A stretch of DNA of 36,958 nucleotides from Desulfobacula sp. (GCA_020048635.1 JAIFMF010000034.1:1-36958), one strand, 5' to 3'. Shown: positions 26,321 to 34,865, counted from the first letter of the stretch. Notes: a model not told the origin generated them from the letters alone. Made by a program: numbers and translations.

Positions 26321-27420
26321 AAGGGGTCCTTTTCTATGGAATCCTTTTTATTTTCCGGGTGGAGTTGTGCGACTTGAAAGATGCCGACACCGGTGATCAT
26401 GGCGGAAATAATCCCAATGACAATTACCGGCAGAAGCTGGATAAAATGATTAACCAGGGTATAACCGGCAGCAGTCTCAGTCGGAATGCCGAACAAAGAT
26501 AACCCAAAGACGCCGCCAGCTTCCCAAAGACCCCAGTAACCGGGGGCTGACGGCAGGGCAATAAAAAGGCAGATAATCACCATCAAGGCAACGGATTGAA
26601 AATAGGAGATTTCAACGCCAGGGCATCCTTTGGCCATGATATAATAGGTCAGGGCCGTGCCTGCCCATATCAACAGGGTGAGGATGGCGCACTGGAAGAT
26701 TTTTCCAGGGTTTTTTAAGAGAGAGAATCCGGCTGCAAACAGGTCGATGATATTCACCAGAGTCTGCATGAATTTTTCCTTTAAATGACGTTTGAATGCC
26801 TTTGGGGCAAAGGGGATAATTTCAGGAGAAAATAAAATCAGTCGCTGAATCAGGGCTCGAGTCATGGGAATCAGGATCAAAAGGATACCTCCCATGACGA
26901 TCACGCAGAGGCGGAGGAGCCCTTTTCCAATGCTTGACAGATTTTCCGGGCTCAATTGATAGTCACCAAAGGCGATGGTATAGTCCGGTGCTATGTTCAG
27001 TGTGGATAGCACGGCAGCAGATAAAAGGATTAAAAAGCCCATGTCCATCAGCCGCTCTATGGCAATTGTGGCAAGCCCTGTAGTAAACGGAAAACCTTCT
27101 TTTCTGCTTAATATATAAGGTCTTGCCGCTTCCCCGATTCTTCCCGGCAGAATACTGTTGAGCATAAACCCAATCATCAGGGGATGAAACACCTGCCAAA
27201 ATCCAAACTTTTTTTTATTCTCAAGAATGATACGCCACCGAAAAGCCCTCAGCACAAAGCAGGGCAGGGTAAGTACTCCGGATAAAAGGACCCATCCGTA
27301 ATCGATGAGGGCCAGATATGTGAAAAGATCGGCAAACGGGATGTTGCGAAAAGATAAATACAATGCTGCTGCAGAAATGATAATGCCGCCAAGCAATGAA
27401 AAGGCTGTTTTTTTATTCAT
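26317..27420 (-). CDS. UPF0104/LPG-synthase-TM-family integral membrane protein (AglD-like)
   Basis: A 367-residue membrane protein with around eight to nine helices, of the 'lysylphosphatidylglycerol synthase transmembrane region' family. Family features are the N-terminal LSFRNIPF helix end, LRAFRWRIIL, and GFMLNSILPGRIGEAARPYI with the RxGExxR-like motif, then ATIAIERLMDMGFL. It lacks the cytosolic aminoacyl-transferase domain of true MprF, so it is more likely a lipid/glycolipid flippase-like or hopanoid/glycan-associated protein. It is the first gene of a two-gene leftward unit. The large palindrome at 27522 lies about 100 bases upstream. Confidence 0.8.
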   Translation of the reverse strand: MNKKTAFSLLGGIIISAAALYLSFRNIPFADLFTYLALIDYGWVLLSGVLTLPCFVLRAFRWRIILENKKKFGFWQVFHPLMIGFMLNSILPGRIGEAARPYILSRKEGFPFTTGLATIAIERLMDMGFLILLSAAVLSTLNIAPDYTIAFGDYQLSPENLSSIGKGLLRLCVIVMGGILLILIPMTRALIQRLILFSPEIIPFAPKAFKRHLKEKFMQTLVNIIDLFAAGFSLLKNPGKIFQCAILTLLIWAGTALTYYIMAKGCPGVEISYFQSVALMVIICLFIALPSAPGYWGLWEAGGVFGLSLFGIPTETAAGYTLVNHFIQLLPVIVIGIISAMITGVGIFQVAQLHPENKKDSIEKDPL

Positions 27421-27521
27421 ATCCTATATCCCTATTCTTTTTTTTGTCCTATAGCAAATTGGGCCTGCTTTGGAAACAGGTGAATTTTAAAAAAAGTCCT
27501 TGATTATAGCTTTTTTATTTA

Positions 27522-27582
27522 TTATAGTTATTTCATAAAGTTTATTTTGCTTGACAAGATAAATTTTATGAAATAACTATAA
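27522..27582. repeat. 61-base near-perfect palindrome between divergent genes
   Basis: The arms 27522-27549 and 27555-27582 pair over 28 contiguous positions: 26 Watson-Crick pairs and 2 G-T positions, with a five-base centre CTTGA. The outer 17-base arm TATAGTTATTTCATAAA (27523-27539) is matched perfectly at 27565-27581. A TTGACA hexamer (27551-27556) sits at the centre. It is AT-rich and lies in the 199-base gap between the UPF0104 gene (left) and the HTH-receiver regulator (right). It may be a divergent operator, a cruciform-forming site, an RNA hairpin, or a miniature mobile element. No transposase gene is attached. Confidence 0.85.
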
Positions 27583-27619
27583 AAACTAAATTTCAACATC
27601 ACCAAAACAAGGAGGTGCC

Positions 27620-28192
27620 ATGGAAGACACGTTGACTGTATTCACTGCCAGCAAATATTGCAATGTCTCGTCTAAAACCATTATCAACTGGGTTGAGGCT
27701 GGACACATCAAAGCATATCGCACGGTTGGCGGACATCGCAGGATAAAAAAATCTGATCTTGAAGAATTTATGAGAAGCCAGGGAATCCCTATCCCCAAAG
27801 AAAAGGACCAGGGTGCCAGGAAAAAGATCCTTGTCGTGGACGATGATATGATCATTGTTGAATCCATTGTACAGGCCCTTGAAGAAGACCAGTTTGATTA
27901 TGAAGTGATTTCCGCCTCAGACGGTTTTGAAGCCGGGCTCCAGGTCAATCATTTCAACCCTGATCTTTTGATCCTGGATATCATGATGCCGGATATCAAA
28001 GGCTATGAGGTCTGCAAAAAAATCAAATCCAGTGAAAAATCAAAGCATACAAAAATCATTGTTTTGTCTGCTTATCTGGATGATGAAAAATTTGCCCGGA
28101 TGAAAGAGAATGGAGCCGATGTCTGTTTTTCAAAGCCGTTACCACTGCCCCAGCTCAAGGATGAAGTGGCCAAATTACTGGGATTAAAATAG
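27620..28192 (+). CDS. MerR/excisionase-type HTH fused to a response-regulator receiver
   Basis: A 190-residue regulator with the reverse of the usual layout: an N-terminal DNA-binding domain of the excisionase/MerR helix-turn-helix type (about 6-52; FTASKYCNVSSKTIINWVEA and the wing TVGGHRRIKKSDLEEF), a short linker, then a receiver (about 68-188) with VVDDD (72-76), phospho-Asp120 in LLILDIMMPD, Ser in IIVLSAYLDD and Lys in FSKPLPL. It has a strong AAGGAGG ribosome-binding site. The metF-like gene follows after 14 bases, so it heads the cluster 2 operon and probably autoregulates it, perhaps through the adjacent palindrome. No kinase is adjacent; candidates are the kinases near 11-14 kb. 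Confidence 0.88.
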   Translation: MEDTLTVFTASKYCNVSSKTIINWVEAGHIKAYRTVGGHRRIKKSDLEEFMRSQGIPIPKEKDQGARKKILVVDDDMIIVESIVQALEEDQFDYEVISASDGFEAGLQVNHFNPDLLILDIMMPDIKGYEVCKKIKSSEKSKHTKIIVLSAYLDDEKFARMKENGADVCFSKPLPLPQLKDEVAKLLGLK

Positions 28193-28206
28193 GAAGGAGG
28201 CAGATC

Positions 28207-29085
28207 ATGAATTTAAAGGAATCTTTGGAAAAAAAGAGATTTGTTGTGACATCCGAAGTTCAGGTCCCCCTCGGAGATGAAGAACCCGAGGCGGTAGTTG
28301 AGAGTCTGAACAAGGTCAAAGGCTGTGTGGATGGCTTGTCGGTTTCTGATATCGAACTTGAAGGGGTTGTCAGTGATACCATCAAGACATGCGGTCTTTT
28401 AAAACAGAATAATCTGAATGCCATATACCAGACCACAACAAGAGATAAGAACCGTTATCAATTACAAAAGGATCTGACCCTTGCCCATGAGACCGGCGTT
28501 GAAAATCTTCTGGTGTTTACTGAAGATTACCGGATTGCCGGCGATACCCTCCAGGAATCCATGTTCTTCCATGTGGATTCAGGAAAGCTCGCATCGGTTA
28601 TGGATCATTTACGACAGGGCATGACCATTGAAGGAAAGGAACTGGACAGTAAAATTGATTTTGTTCTTGGCTCCGGAGTGGAAACCCCCTGGGGGAAAAA
28701 CATGCCTAAACGCGGCATGGAAGAAATGGAAGATATGATGAACGTGGGCACAGGATTTTTTCTGACAACACCTATTTTTGATGTGGATCAGTTTGCCAGG
28801 TTTATGAAACAGGTGGAGCCGTTTAAAGTTCCTGTCATTGCGGAAGTCATGATTCTGAGGACCGCAGGCATGGGCAAGTTTTTAAACCGGCATTTCAAAT
28901 CCGGACTTGTGCCTGAGTGGGTGATCCAGAAGCTGATGAGCGCACCGAACAAGACTAAGGCGAGCATGGAACTTTTTGCCGATACAGTTAACAGTCTGAA
29001 AGATATCTGCCAGGGGGTTCATATCATTACCATTGGTGGGATTGACAACCTGGTGCAGTATCTGGACGCAGCCAAATTAAGATAA
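28207..29085 (+). CDS. Divergent MetF-like TIM-barrel protein (cluster 2)
   Basis: A 292-residue methylenetetrahydrofolate-reductase-like protein, the counterpart of the gene at 20888-21760. Matching segments are VVTSEVQVPLGDEEPEAVVE, CVDGLSVSDIELEGVVSDTI, TTTRDKNRYQLQKDL, GTGFFLTTPIFDVDQFARFM and ILRTAGMGKFLNRH. It keeps the barrel and the RDKNR/RDRNR nucleotide-site segment but departs from the true metF of the same cluster at its N-terminus and middle. It has a strong GGAAGGAGG ribosome-binding site and is followed after 14 bases by the HdrCB-like selenoprotein gene. The reaction is unknown; a C1-folate or flavin-binding partner role in the complex is inferred. Confidence 0.85.
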   Translation: MNLKESLEKKRFVVTSEVQVPLGDEEPEAVVESLNKVKGCVDGLSVSDIELEGVVSDTIKTCGLLKQNNLNAIYQTTTRDKNRYQLQKDLTLAHETGVENLLVFTEDYRIAGDTLQESMFFHVDSGKLASVMDHLRQGMTIEGKELDSKIDFVLGSGVETPWGKNMPKRGMEEMEDMMNVGTGFFLTTPIFDVDQFARFMKQVEPFKVPVIAEVMILRTAGMGKFLNRHFKSGLVPEWVIQKLMSAPNKTKASMELFADTVNSLKDICQGVHIITIGGIDNLVQYLDAAKLR

Positions 29086-29099
29086 GGGAGAGCTTTACA

Positions 29100-30386
29100 A
29101 TGGCAGAGGCGATGAAGATTGATGAACTTGATATTGAGTTTAAAGACGAGGTCCTGGGCAAGGTACCGACGGCGAACTTTGATCTTTGCCTGACCTGCGG
29201 GACCTGCACCGGCGGGTGCGCAGCCTCGGAGCTGATGGATATGGATCCGAGAAAGCTGATCCGGATGCTGGCGCTTGGAATGGACGACGTAATCCTGAAA
29301 AGCAACTGGAAATGGGTGTGCAGCATGTGCCAGCGGTGTGTAGCAGCTTGTCCCATGAAGATCAATATTCCGGCCCTGGTATTCAACCTTCGAGCCGCTA
29401 TCCCAAGGGAAAAGCGGCCCAAGGGAATCCTCGGGTCCTGTGATCAGCATATCCGGACCGGCAGCGCCATGGGTGCCAAGAGAGAAGATTTTGAATTCAC
29501 GGTTCTGGATGTGGCCGAAGAAATCCGGGAAGGTCATCCCGGGTTTGAAGATCTGGAAGTGACCGTGGACCGGGTAGGTGCGGCCATGGTGCTGAATCAG
29601 AATTCAAGGGAGCCTGTTACCGAACCCGAGGAAATGGGACCCTTATGGAAGGTCCTTCATATGGTGGGGGCGGACTGGACCTATCCCTCCGTCATGTGGG
29701 CCGGTGAAAACTACTGTATGTTTCTTGCCGACAACGAGGGGTGGAAATATATTATCGAGGACTTTGTCCACCATGTGGACAATAACCTGAAGAGTCCCAT
29801 GGTGGTCAATACCGAGTGAGGGCATTCTTACTATGCAATCCTGGAAGGATTGCGTAAATATAACATTCCCCACAAATTTCAGTTGATCACCATTATTGAA
29901 CTGTATGCCCAATGGATCAGAGAAGGAAAACTGAAAGTCAATTCCGACTGGAACAAGGACATAAAAGCCAAATTCACGGTCCAGGATCCCTGTAATATCG
30001 GCAGAAAAACCGGTTCCAATAAAATTGTGGATGATTTGCGGTTTGTGATCAAGACGGTTGTGGGAGAGGAAAATTTTATTGATACCGTCCCCAACCGGGA
30101 TAATAATTATTGCTGCGGCGGCGGCGGGGGTGCATTGCAGGCCGGGTTCCCGGATGAAAGAAGGGCATTCGGCAGGGTAAAATTCAACCAGATTGCGGCT
30201 ACCGGGGCGACCTATGTCATTGCGCCCTGCCACAACTGCCACAGTCAGATTGAAGACCTGGGTCACCACTATAGCGGCAATTATCATGTCGTCCATCTGT
30301 GGACCATCATCTGTCTTGCCATGGGGGTTCTGGCTGAATCTGAACGAACCTATCTTGGGCCGGACCTGGCTGAAGTGGGATTATAA
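29100..30386 (+). CDS. HdrC-HdrB/DsrK-like Fe-S selenoprotein (in-frame UGA = Sec240)
   Basis: A single 428-residue protein if the TGA at 29817-29819 is read as selenocysteine. The N-terminus is HdrC-like with two [4Fe-4S] motifs (Cys30/33/36/40 and Cys74/77/80/84). The C-terminus is a CCG (HdrB/DsrK) domain with Cys298, the pair Cys338-Cys339 in NYCCGGGGG, and Cys377/Cys380 in PCHNCHSQ. The frame continues without a shift through TE-U-GHSYYAILEGLRKY; homologues of this family have a conserved ECGHxY there, so Sec replaces Cys. A SECIS-like hairpin follows. Splitting it into two genes would leave the second without a ribosome-binding site or ATG. HdrB-type domains carry out the disulfide/thiol or electron-exit chemistry; here the partner is HdrA just downstream. 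Confidence 0.85.
29833..29855 (+). promoter_or_regulatory. Bacterial SECIS-like hairpin for the HdrCB-like gene
   Basis: Starting 13 bases after the UGA, ATGCAATCC (29833-29841) pairs with GGATTGCGT (29847-29855) over nine positions, eight Watson-Crick and one G-U. The five-base loop is TGGAA. A hairpin at this distance with an exposed GG in the loop fits bacterial SelB-dependent selenocysteine insertion elements. The loop is almost the same as in the MvhD hairpin at 34930. Confidence 0.8.
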
Positions 30387-30402
30387 ATAAGGAGGGAATC
30401 AA

Positions 30403-33400
30403 ATGGCCGAAAAAGGTAGAGGGTCGGTGATGGTTGTCGGCGCCGGCATTGCAGGTATTCAGGCTTCGCTGGATCTGGCGGATTCCGGATATTATGTATA
30501 CCTCGTAGATAAAAACACAGCCATTGGCGGAACAATGGCTCAACTGGATAAAACCTTTCCCACCAATGACTGCTCCATGTGCATCATCTCGCCCAAGCTG
30601 GTTGAAGCGGGCAGGCATCTCAATATCAAGCTTCTGACCATGACGGATATTGAAGCCCTGTCCGGTGAGGAAGGTGATTTTACCGTAAAACTGAAACAAA
30701 AACCCAGGTTTATTGATCTTTCAAAATGTACGGCCTGCGGCGAATGCGCAAATGTCTGCCCGGTCGAACTTCCCAGTCAGTTTGATGAAGAACTCCGGGA
30801 CAGAAAAGCAGCCTTTAAGCTGTATCCCCAGGCCATGCCGTCGGGCTTTGCCATTGAGAAAAAAGACAAGGCCCCCTGCCGTCTGACCTGTCCTGCAGGA
30901 CTCAATGTCCAGGGCTATGTCCAGATGGTCAAACAGGGAAAATATGAACAGGCCCTTGAAATCATCATGGAACAGCTTCCTTTGCCCGGAGTTCTCGGAA
31001 GGGTCTGTCCCCATGAATGTGAAAATGCCTGCCGCCGGTGCGAAGTGGATGAGCCCGTGGCGATACGGGATTTAAAACGCCTTGCCGCCGACAGTTTTGA
31101 CCCGAGAAAGGTCAAAATTGACTGTGCGGCAAAGATCGGTAAAAAGGTCGCCATCATCGGATCAGGGCCTTCCGGGCTTTCTGCAGGGTATCACCTGGCA
31201 AAAAAAGGCGTGGATAGTGTGATCTTTGAAGCCCTGCCCCAGGCGGGCGGCATGCTCAGGGTCGGGATTCCCGATCACCGCCTGCCCCGGGAAGTCCTGG
31301 ACAAGGACATTGAAGTCATTACCAACCTGGGTGTTGAAATCAAGCTCAATTCCTGTCTTGGCAAAGATTTTACCGTGGACAGCCTTTTGACTGACGGATT
31401 TGATGCCGTTTTCCTGGGGCTTGGGGCCCATAAGGGAATTTCTCTCGGCATTCCGGGTGAAAACCTGGAAGGGGTCCGCCAGGGAGTTGATTTCTTAAGG
31501 GAACTGAACCTCACTGGCAAAACCCATGCGGGTAAAAAAGTCGGGATCATCGGTGGCGGCAATGTGGCCATTGATGTGGCCAGGGCAGCCCTACGAATGG
31601 GCGCAGAAGAAGTCACCATTCTTTATCGCAGGACCCGGAAAGAAATGCCGGCCTGGGAAGAGGAAATTCATGCGGCTGAAGAAGAAGGCACAAAGATCGT
31701 CTATCTTGCCGCACCCCAGAAACTCATCGAAGAAAACGGTAAGGTGAAAGCCGTCCGGGTGATCCGGATGGAACTGGGTGAGCCTGATGCCTCAGGCCGC
31801 AGACGTCCCATCCCCGTACCCGGTAGTGAATATGACATTGAGATCGACCAGCTTATTCCCGCCATTGGCCAGAGACCGGATTTGTCAGCCCTTGAAAACC
31901 TGGCAGGTGTTAAGATCAGTAAATGGGATACGACGGAAGTCAATCCCGTGACCCTGGCTACAGACAAAGCTGGCGTATTTGCCGGTGGTGATGTCCAGAC
32001 CGGTCCCAGTGTTGCCATTGCAGCCGTTGCAGCCGGTATGGAAGCTGCCGAATCCATTTACCGGTATCTGAAAGGTCTTGACATGGAAGAAGGCAGACAG
32101 CTTCCCCAGATTGAGAGTGCCCAGTACAGACCGGTGACCGAGGATATGCAAAAGGAAAAACGCTATAAAATGCCTGAACTTGCCGTTGCCAAAAGGTTCG
32201 GGAATTTTGATGAAGTGGAACTCGGGTATAAAGAAGAAGAAGGTAAAAAAGAAGCGGCAAGGTGTCTTAACTGCGGTTATTGTTCAGAATGTCTCCAGTG
32301 CGTGGATGCCTGTCTTGCCCATGCCGTGGATCATTCCATGACCCTGATCGAGCATACCATTAATGTCGGCGCCGTGATTCTGGCCCCTGGCTTTTCACCT
32401 TTTGAACCTACCCAGATGACGACTTACTGCTATGGTCACAGCCCCAATGTCATGACCAGTATGGAATTTGAAAGAATCCTGTCAGCCTCGGGCCCCTATG
32501 GCGGTCACCTGGTAAGACCTTCAGATCACAAAGAACCCAAAAAGATTGCCTGGCTCCAGTGTGTGGGGTCAAGGGATATCAATAAAGGGGATCATGCCTA
32601 TTGCTCCGGCGTCTGTTGCATGTATGCCAACAAGCAGGCCGTCATTGCAAAAGAACACAGCGATAAGGATCTGGATACCGCCATCTTTTTCATGGATATG
32701 AGAACCCATGGAAAGGAATTTGACAGATATAATATGAGGGCCATGGATGACAGCGGTGTCCGCTTTGTCCGATCCAGAATCCATTCTGTTTTCCCGGAAC
32801 CGGGGGACACCTACCGCCTGGTCTATTCCACGGAAGCAGGGTCCATGGTGGAAGAGATTTTTGACATGGTGGTTCTGTCCATCGGACTCGCACCCAATAA
32901 GGATGCCAAGATGCTGGCAGAGAAAATGGGGATTGAACTCAACCAGCACGGGTTTGCTAAAACCGACAACCTGTCTCCGGTCAGCACCAGTAAAAAAGGG
33001 ATCTATGTCTGCGGAACCTTCCAGGAACCAAAAGACATTCCGTCTTCCGTCATGGAAGCCTCTGCCGCAGCCTCCAGCGCCACCATGGCCTTGGCAGCCG
33101 ACAGATGGAGCCAGACAAAGACAAAGGTACTGCCGCCTGAAAATGATTTCACAGGCCAGAAGCCCAGGATCGGTGTCTGGGTCTGCAACTGCGGTATCAA
33201 TATCGGCGGGATTGCCGATGTGCCAGCGGTCCGGGACTATGCGGCCACCCTTCCCTATGTGGTCCATGTGGAAGACAAACTCTTTACCTGTTCCCAGGAT
33301 TCCCAGGACAATATGAAGCAGATCATCAAGGAACATAATCTGAACAGGATCATTGTGGCGGCTTGTTCGCCCCGGACCCATGAGCCCCTGTTCCAGGAAA

Positions 33401-34830
33401 CCATCCGGGATGCCGGCCTGAACAAATATTTGTTTGAGATGGCCAATATCCGGGATCAGAATACCTGGGTTCACATGAAAGAGCCGGATAAAGCCACGGA
33501 AAAAGCAAAGGATCTGGTCCGCATGGCCGTGGCCAAAGCAGGGCTTATTGAACCTTTGCACCAGGTCAGTCTGAATATCAAAAAAGCGCTTCTGGTCATC
33601 GGCGGTGGTGTGGCCGGTATGGAAGCAGCCCTTGACGCTGCAAAGCAAGGACTTGAGGTTCACCTGGTGGAAAAAACAGGGGAACTGGGCGGGATCGCCC
33701 GGCATCTGAACGCCACCTGGCAGGGAGAAAAAATTCAGGATTATCTAGGAACCCTGGTGGCTGAAACAAAAGCCCATGAATCCATCAAACTCTATCTGGA
33801 TGCGGAAGTGGATTCATTTACAGGGTCCATGGGAAATTTCGTTACAACGGTCAAAGGCAATAGCGGCAAAACCACCATTGAGCACGGGGCCCTGATTCTG
33901 GCCACGGGCGGGAACGAAGATAAACCCCATGAATATCTTTACGGCCAGCACCCCAATGTCCTCACCCATCTGGATATGGATGCCGCCCTCAGGGATAATG
34001 ACGACCGGGTAAACAAAGCAAAAGCCGTTGTCTTTGTCCAGTGCGTGGGCTCCAGAAACAACGACCATCCATACTGCAGCAAGGTTTGCTGTACGCATAG
34101 CTTAAAAACTGCCATTGCCTTGAAAACCATGGATTCAAGAAAACGGGTCTATGTGGTTTACCGGGATATACGGTCCTATGGGTTCAGAGAAGACCTTTAC
34201 CAGAAGGCCAGGAGTCTCGGGGTCCTGTTTATCCGGTATGATCTGGAGAAAATGCCGGAAGCCAGGATCAATACCAACAAACAACTGGAATTCACGGTCA
34301 TTGATCATGTTCTCCAGATGCCGGTCACCATCACCCCTGACTTGATTGTTCTCGCATCCGGTATTGTTCCCGGTGACAACAAGAATCTGTTTGAAAAATT
34401 CAAGGTTCCCACCAACAGTGACGGATTCCTTGTGGAAGCCCATGCAAAGCTTCGTCCCGTTGATTTTGCATCGGACGGATTGTTTGTGGCAGGGCTGGCC
34501 CATTATCCCAAACCCCTTGAGGAAAGCATTGCCCAGGCAAGGGCGGCTGTTGCCCGCGCCATGACCATTCTTTCCAGGGATTCATTGATGGTGGGCGGTG
34601 TCGTGGCAGAAGTGACGCCTGAAAAATGTGCCGTCTGTCTCACCTGTGTCAGAACCTGCCCTTATCATATCCCCTATATCTGTGAGGATGGATATGCAAA
34701 GATTGAAGCATCTGAGTGTCACGGGTGCGGCGCCTGCGTGGCCGAATGCCCGGGCAAGGCGATCCGGTTGAATCATTTTACGGATCAGCAGATCATGGCA
34801 AAAACCGATGCACTTTTTCAAGAGGCATAA
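30403..34830 (+). CDS. hdrA: Giant HdrA protein with embedded GltD-like NAD(P)H:flavin module (cluster 2)
   Basis: A 1475-residue protein. It starts as HdrA: FAD fold VVGAGIAGIQ (11-20), Cys57/Cys60 in TNDCSMCIISP, and an intact ferredoxin motif, Cys109/112/115/119. From about 157 to 610 a GltD/NfnB-like unit is inserted: CRLTC (159-163), CPHECENACRR (202-212), FAD fold VAIIGSGPSGLSAG near 249, NAD(P) fold VGIIGGGNVAIDVARA near 380, and a closing GGDVQTGPSVAIAAVAAG. HdrA then resumes (CLNCGYCSECLQC near 622), and a second HdrA FAD unit follows near 1063 (VIGGGVAGMEAAL). The end has two [4Fe-4S] motifs from 1409 and 1439. Three flavin sites are thus predicted. It sits 16 bases after the HdrCB-like gene and 35 before mvhD. 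Confidence 0.9.
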   Translation: MAEKGRGSVMVVGAGIAGIQASLDLADSGYYVYLVDKNTAIGGTMAQLDKTFPTNDCSMCIISPKLVEAGRHLNIKLLTMTDIEALSGEEGDFTVKLKQKPRFIDLSKCTACGECANVCPVELPSQFDEELRDRKAAFKLYPQAMPSGFAIEKKDKAPCRLTCPAGLNVQGYVQMVKQGKYEQALEIIMEQLPLPGVLGRVCPHECENACRRCEVDEPVAIRDLKRLAADSFDPRKVKIDCAAKIGKKVAIIGSGPSGLSAGYHLAKKGVDSVIFEALPQAGGMLRVGIPDHRLPREVLDKDIEVITNLGVEIKLNSCLGKDFTVDSLLTDGFDAVFLGLGAHKGISLGIPGENLEGVRQGVDFLRELNLTGKTHAGKKVGIIGGGNVAIDVARAALRMGAEEVTILYRRTRKEMPAWEEEIHAAEEEGTKIVYLAAPQKLIEENGKVKAVRVIRMELGEPDASGRRRPIPVPGSEYDIEIDQLIPAIGQRPDLSALENLAGVKISKWDTTEVNPVTLATDKAGVFAGGDVQTGPSVAIAAVAAGMEAAESIYRYLKGLDMEEGRQLPQIESAQYRPVTEDMQKEKRYKMPELAVAKRFGNFDEVELGYKEEEGKKEAARCLNCGYCSECLQCVDACLAHAVDHSMTLIEHTINVGAVILAPGFSPFEPTQMTTYCYGHSPNVMTSMEFERILSASGPYGGHLVRPSDHKEPKKIAWLQCVGSRDINKGDHAYCSGVCCMYANKQAVIAKEHSDKDLDTAIFFMDMRTHGKEFDRYNMRAMDDSGVRFVRSRIHSVFPEPGDTYRLVYSTEAGSMVEEIFDMVVLSIGLAPNKDAKMLAEKMGIELNQHGFAKTDNLSPVSTSKKGIYVCGTFQEPKDIPSSVMEASAAASSATMALAADRWSQTKTKVLPPENDFTGQKPRIGVWVCNCGINIGGIADVPAVRDYAATLPYVVHVEDKLFTCSQDSQDNMKQIIKEHNLNRIIVAACSPRTHEPLFQETIRDAGLNKYLFEMANIRDQNTWVHMKEPDKATEKAKDLVRMAVAKAGLIEPLHQVSLNIKKALLVIGGGVAGMEAALDAAKQGLEVHLVEKTGELGGIARHLNATWQGEKIQDYLGTLVAETKAHESIKLYLDAEVDSFTGSMGNFVTTVKGNSGKTTIEHGALILATGGNEDKPHEYLYGQHPNVLTHLDMDAALRDNDDRVNKAKAVVFVQCVGSRNNDHPYCSKVCCTHSLKTAIALKTMDSRKRVYVVYRDIRSYGFREDLYQKARSLGVLFIRYDLEKMPEARINTNKQLEFTVIDHVLQMPVTITPDLIVLASGIVPGDNKNLFEKFKVPTNSDGFLVEAHAKLRPVDFASDGLFVAGLAHYPKPLEESIAQARAAVARAMTILSRDSLMVGGVVAEVTPEKCAVCLTCVRTCPYHIPYICEDGYAKIEASECHGCGACVAECPGKAIRLNHFTDQQIMAKTDALFQEA

Positions 34831-34865
34831 TTGACTGATATAAGCGAACGTAACGGAGGATCATA

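Noticed and set aside
27551..27583. Sigma70 promoter inside the large palindrome
   Set aside because: TTGACA is perfect, but the only good -10 (TATAAA, 27578) is 21 bases away, outside normal spacing; the hexamer may simply be part of the palindrome.
29817..29819. Reading the TGA as a real stop, giving separate HdrC and HdrB genes
   Set aside because: Both halves are in one frame, the second half has only a TTG start and no ribosome-binding site, the surrounding TE-x-GHSY matches a conserved cysteine motif, and a SECIS-like hairpin follows.
32569..33705. 378-codon open frame on the minus strand
   Set aside because: It is antisense to the HdrA-GltD gene; its composition is the shadow of that gene and it has no domain signal or ribosome-binding site.
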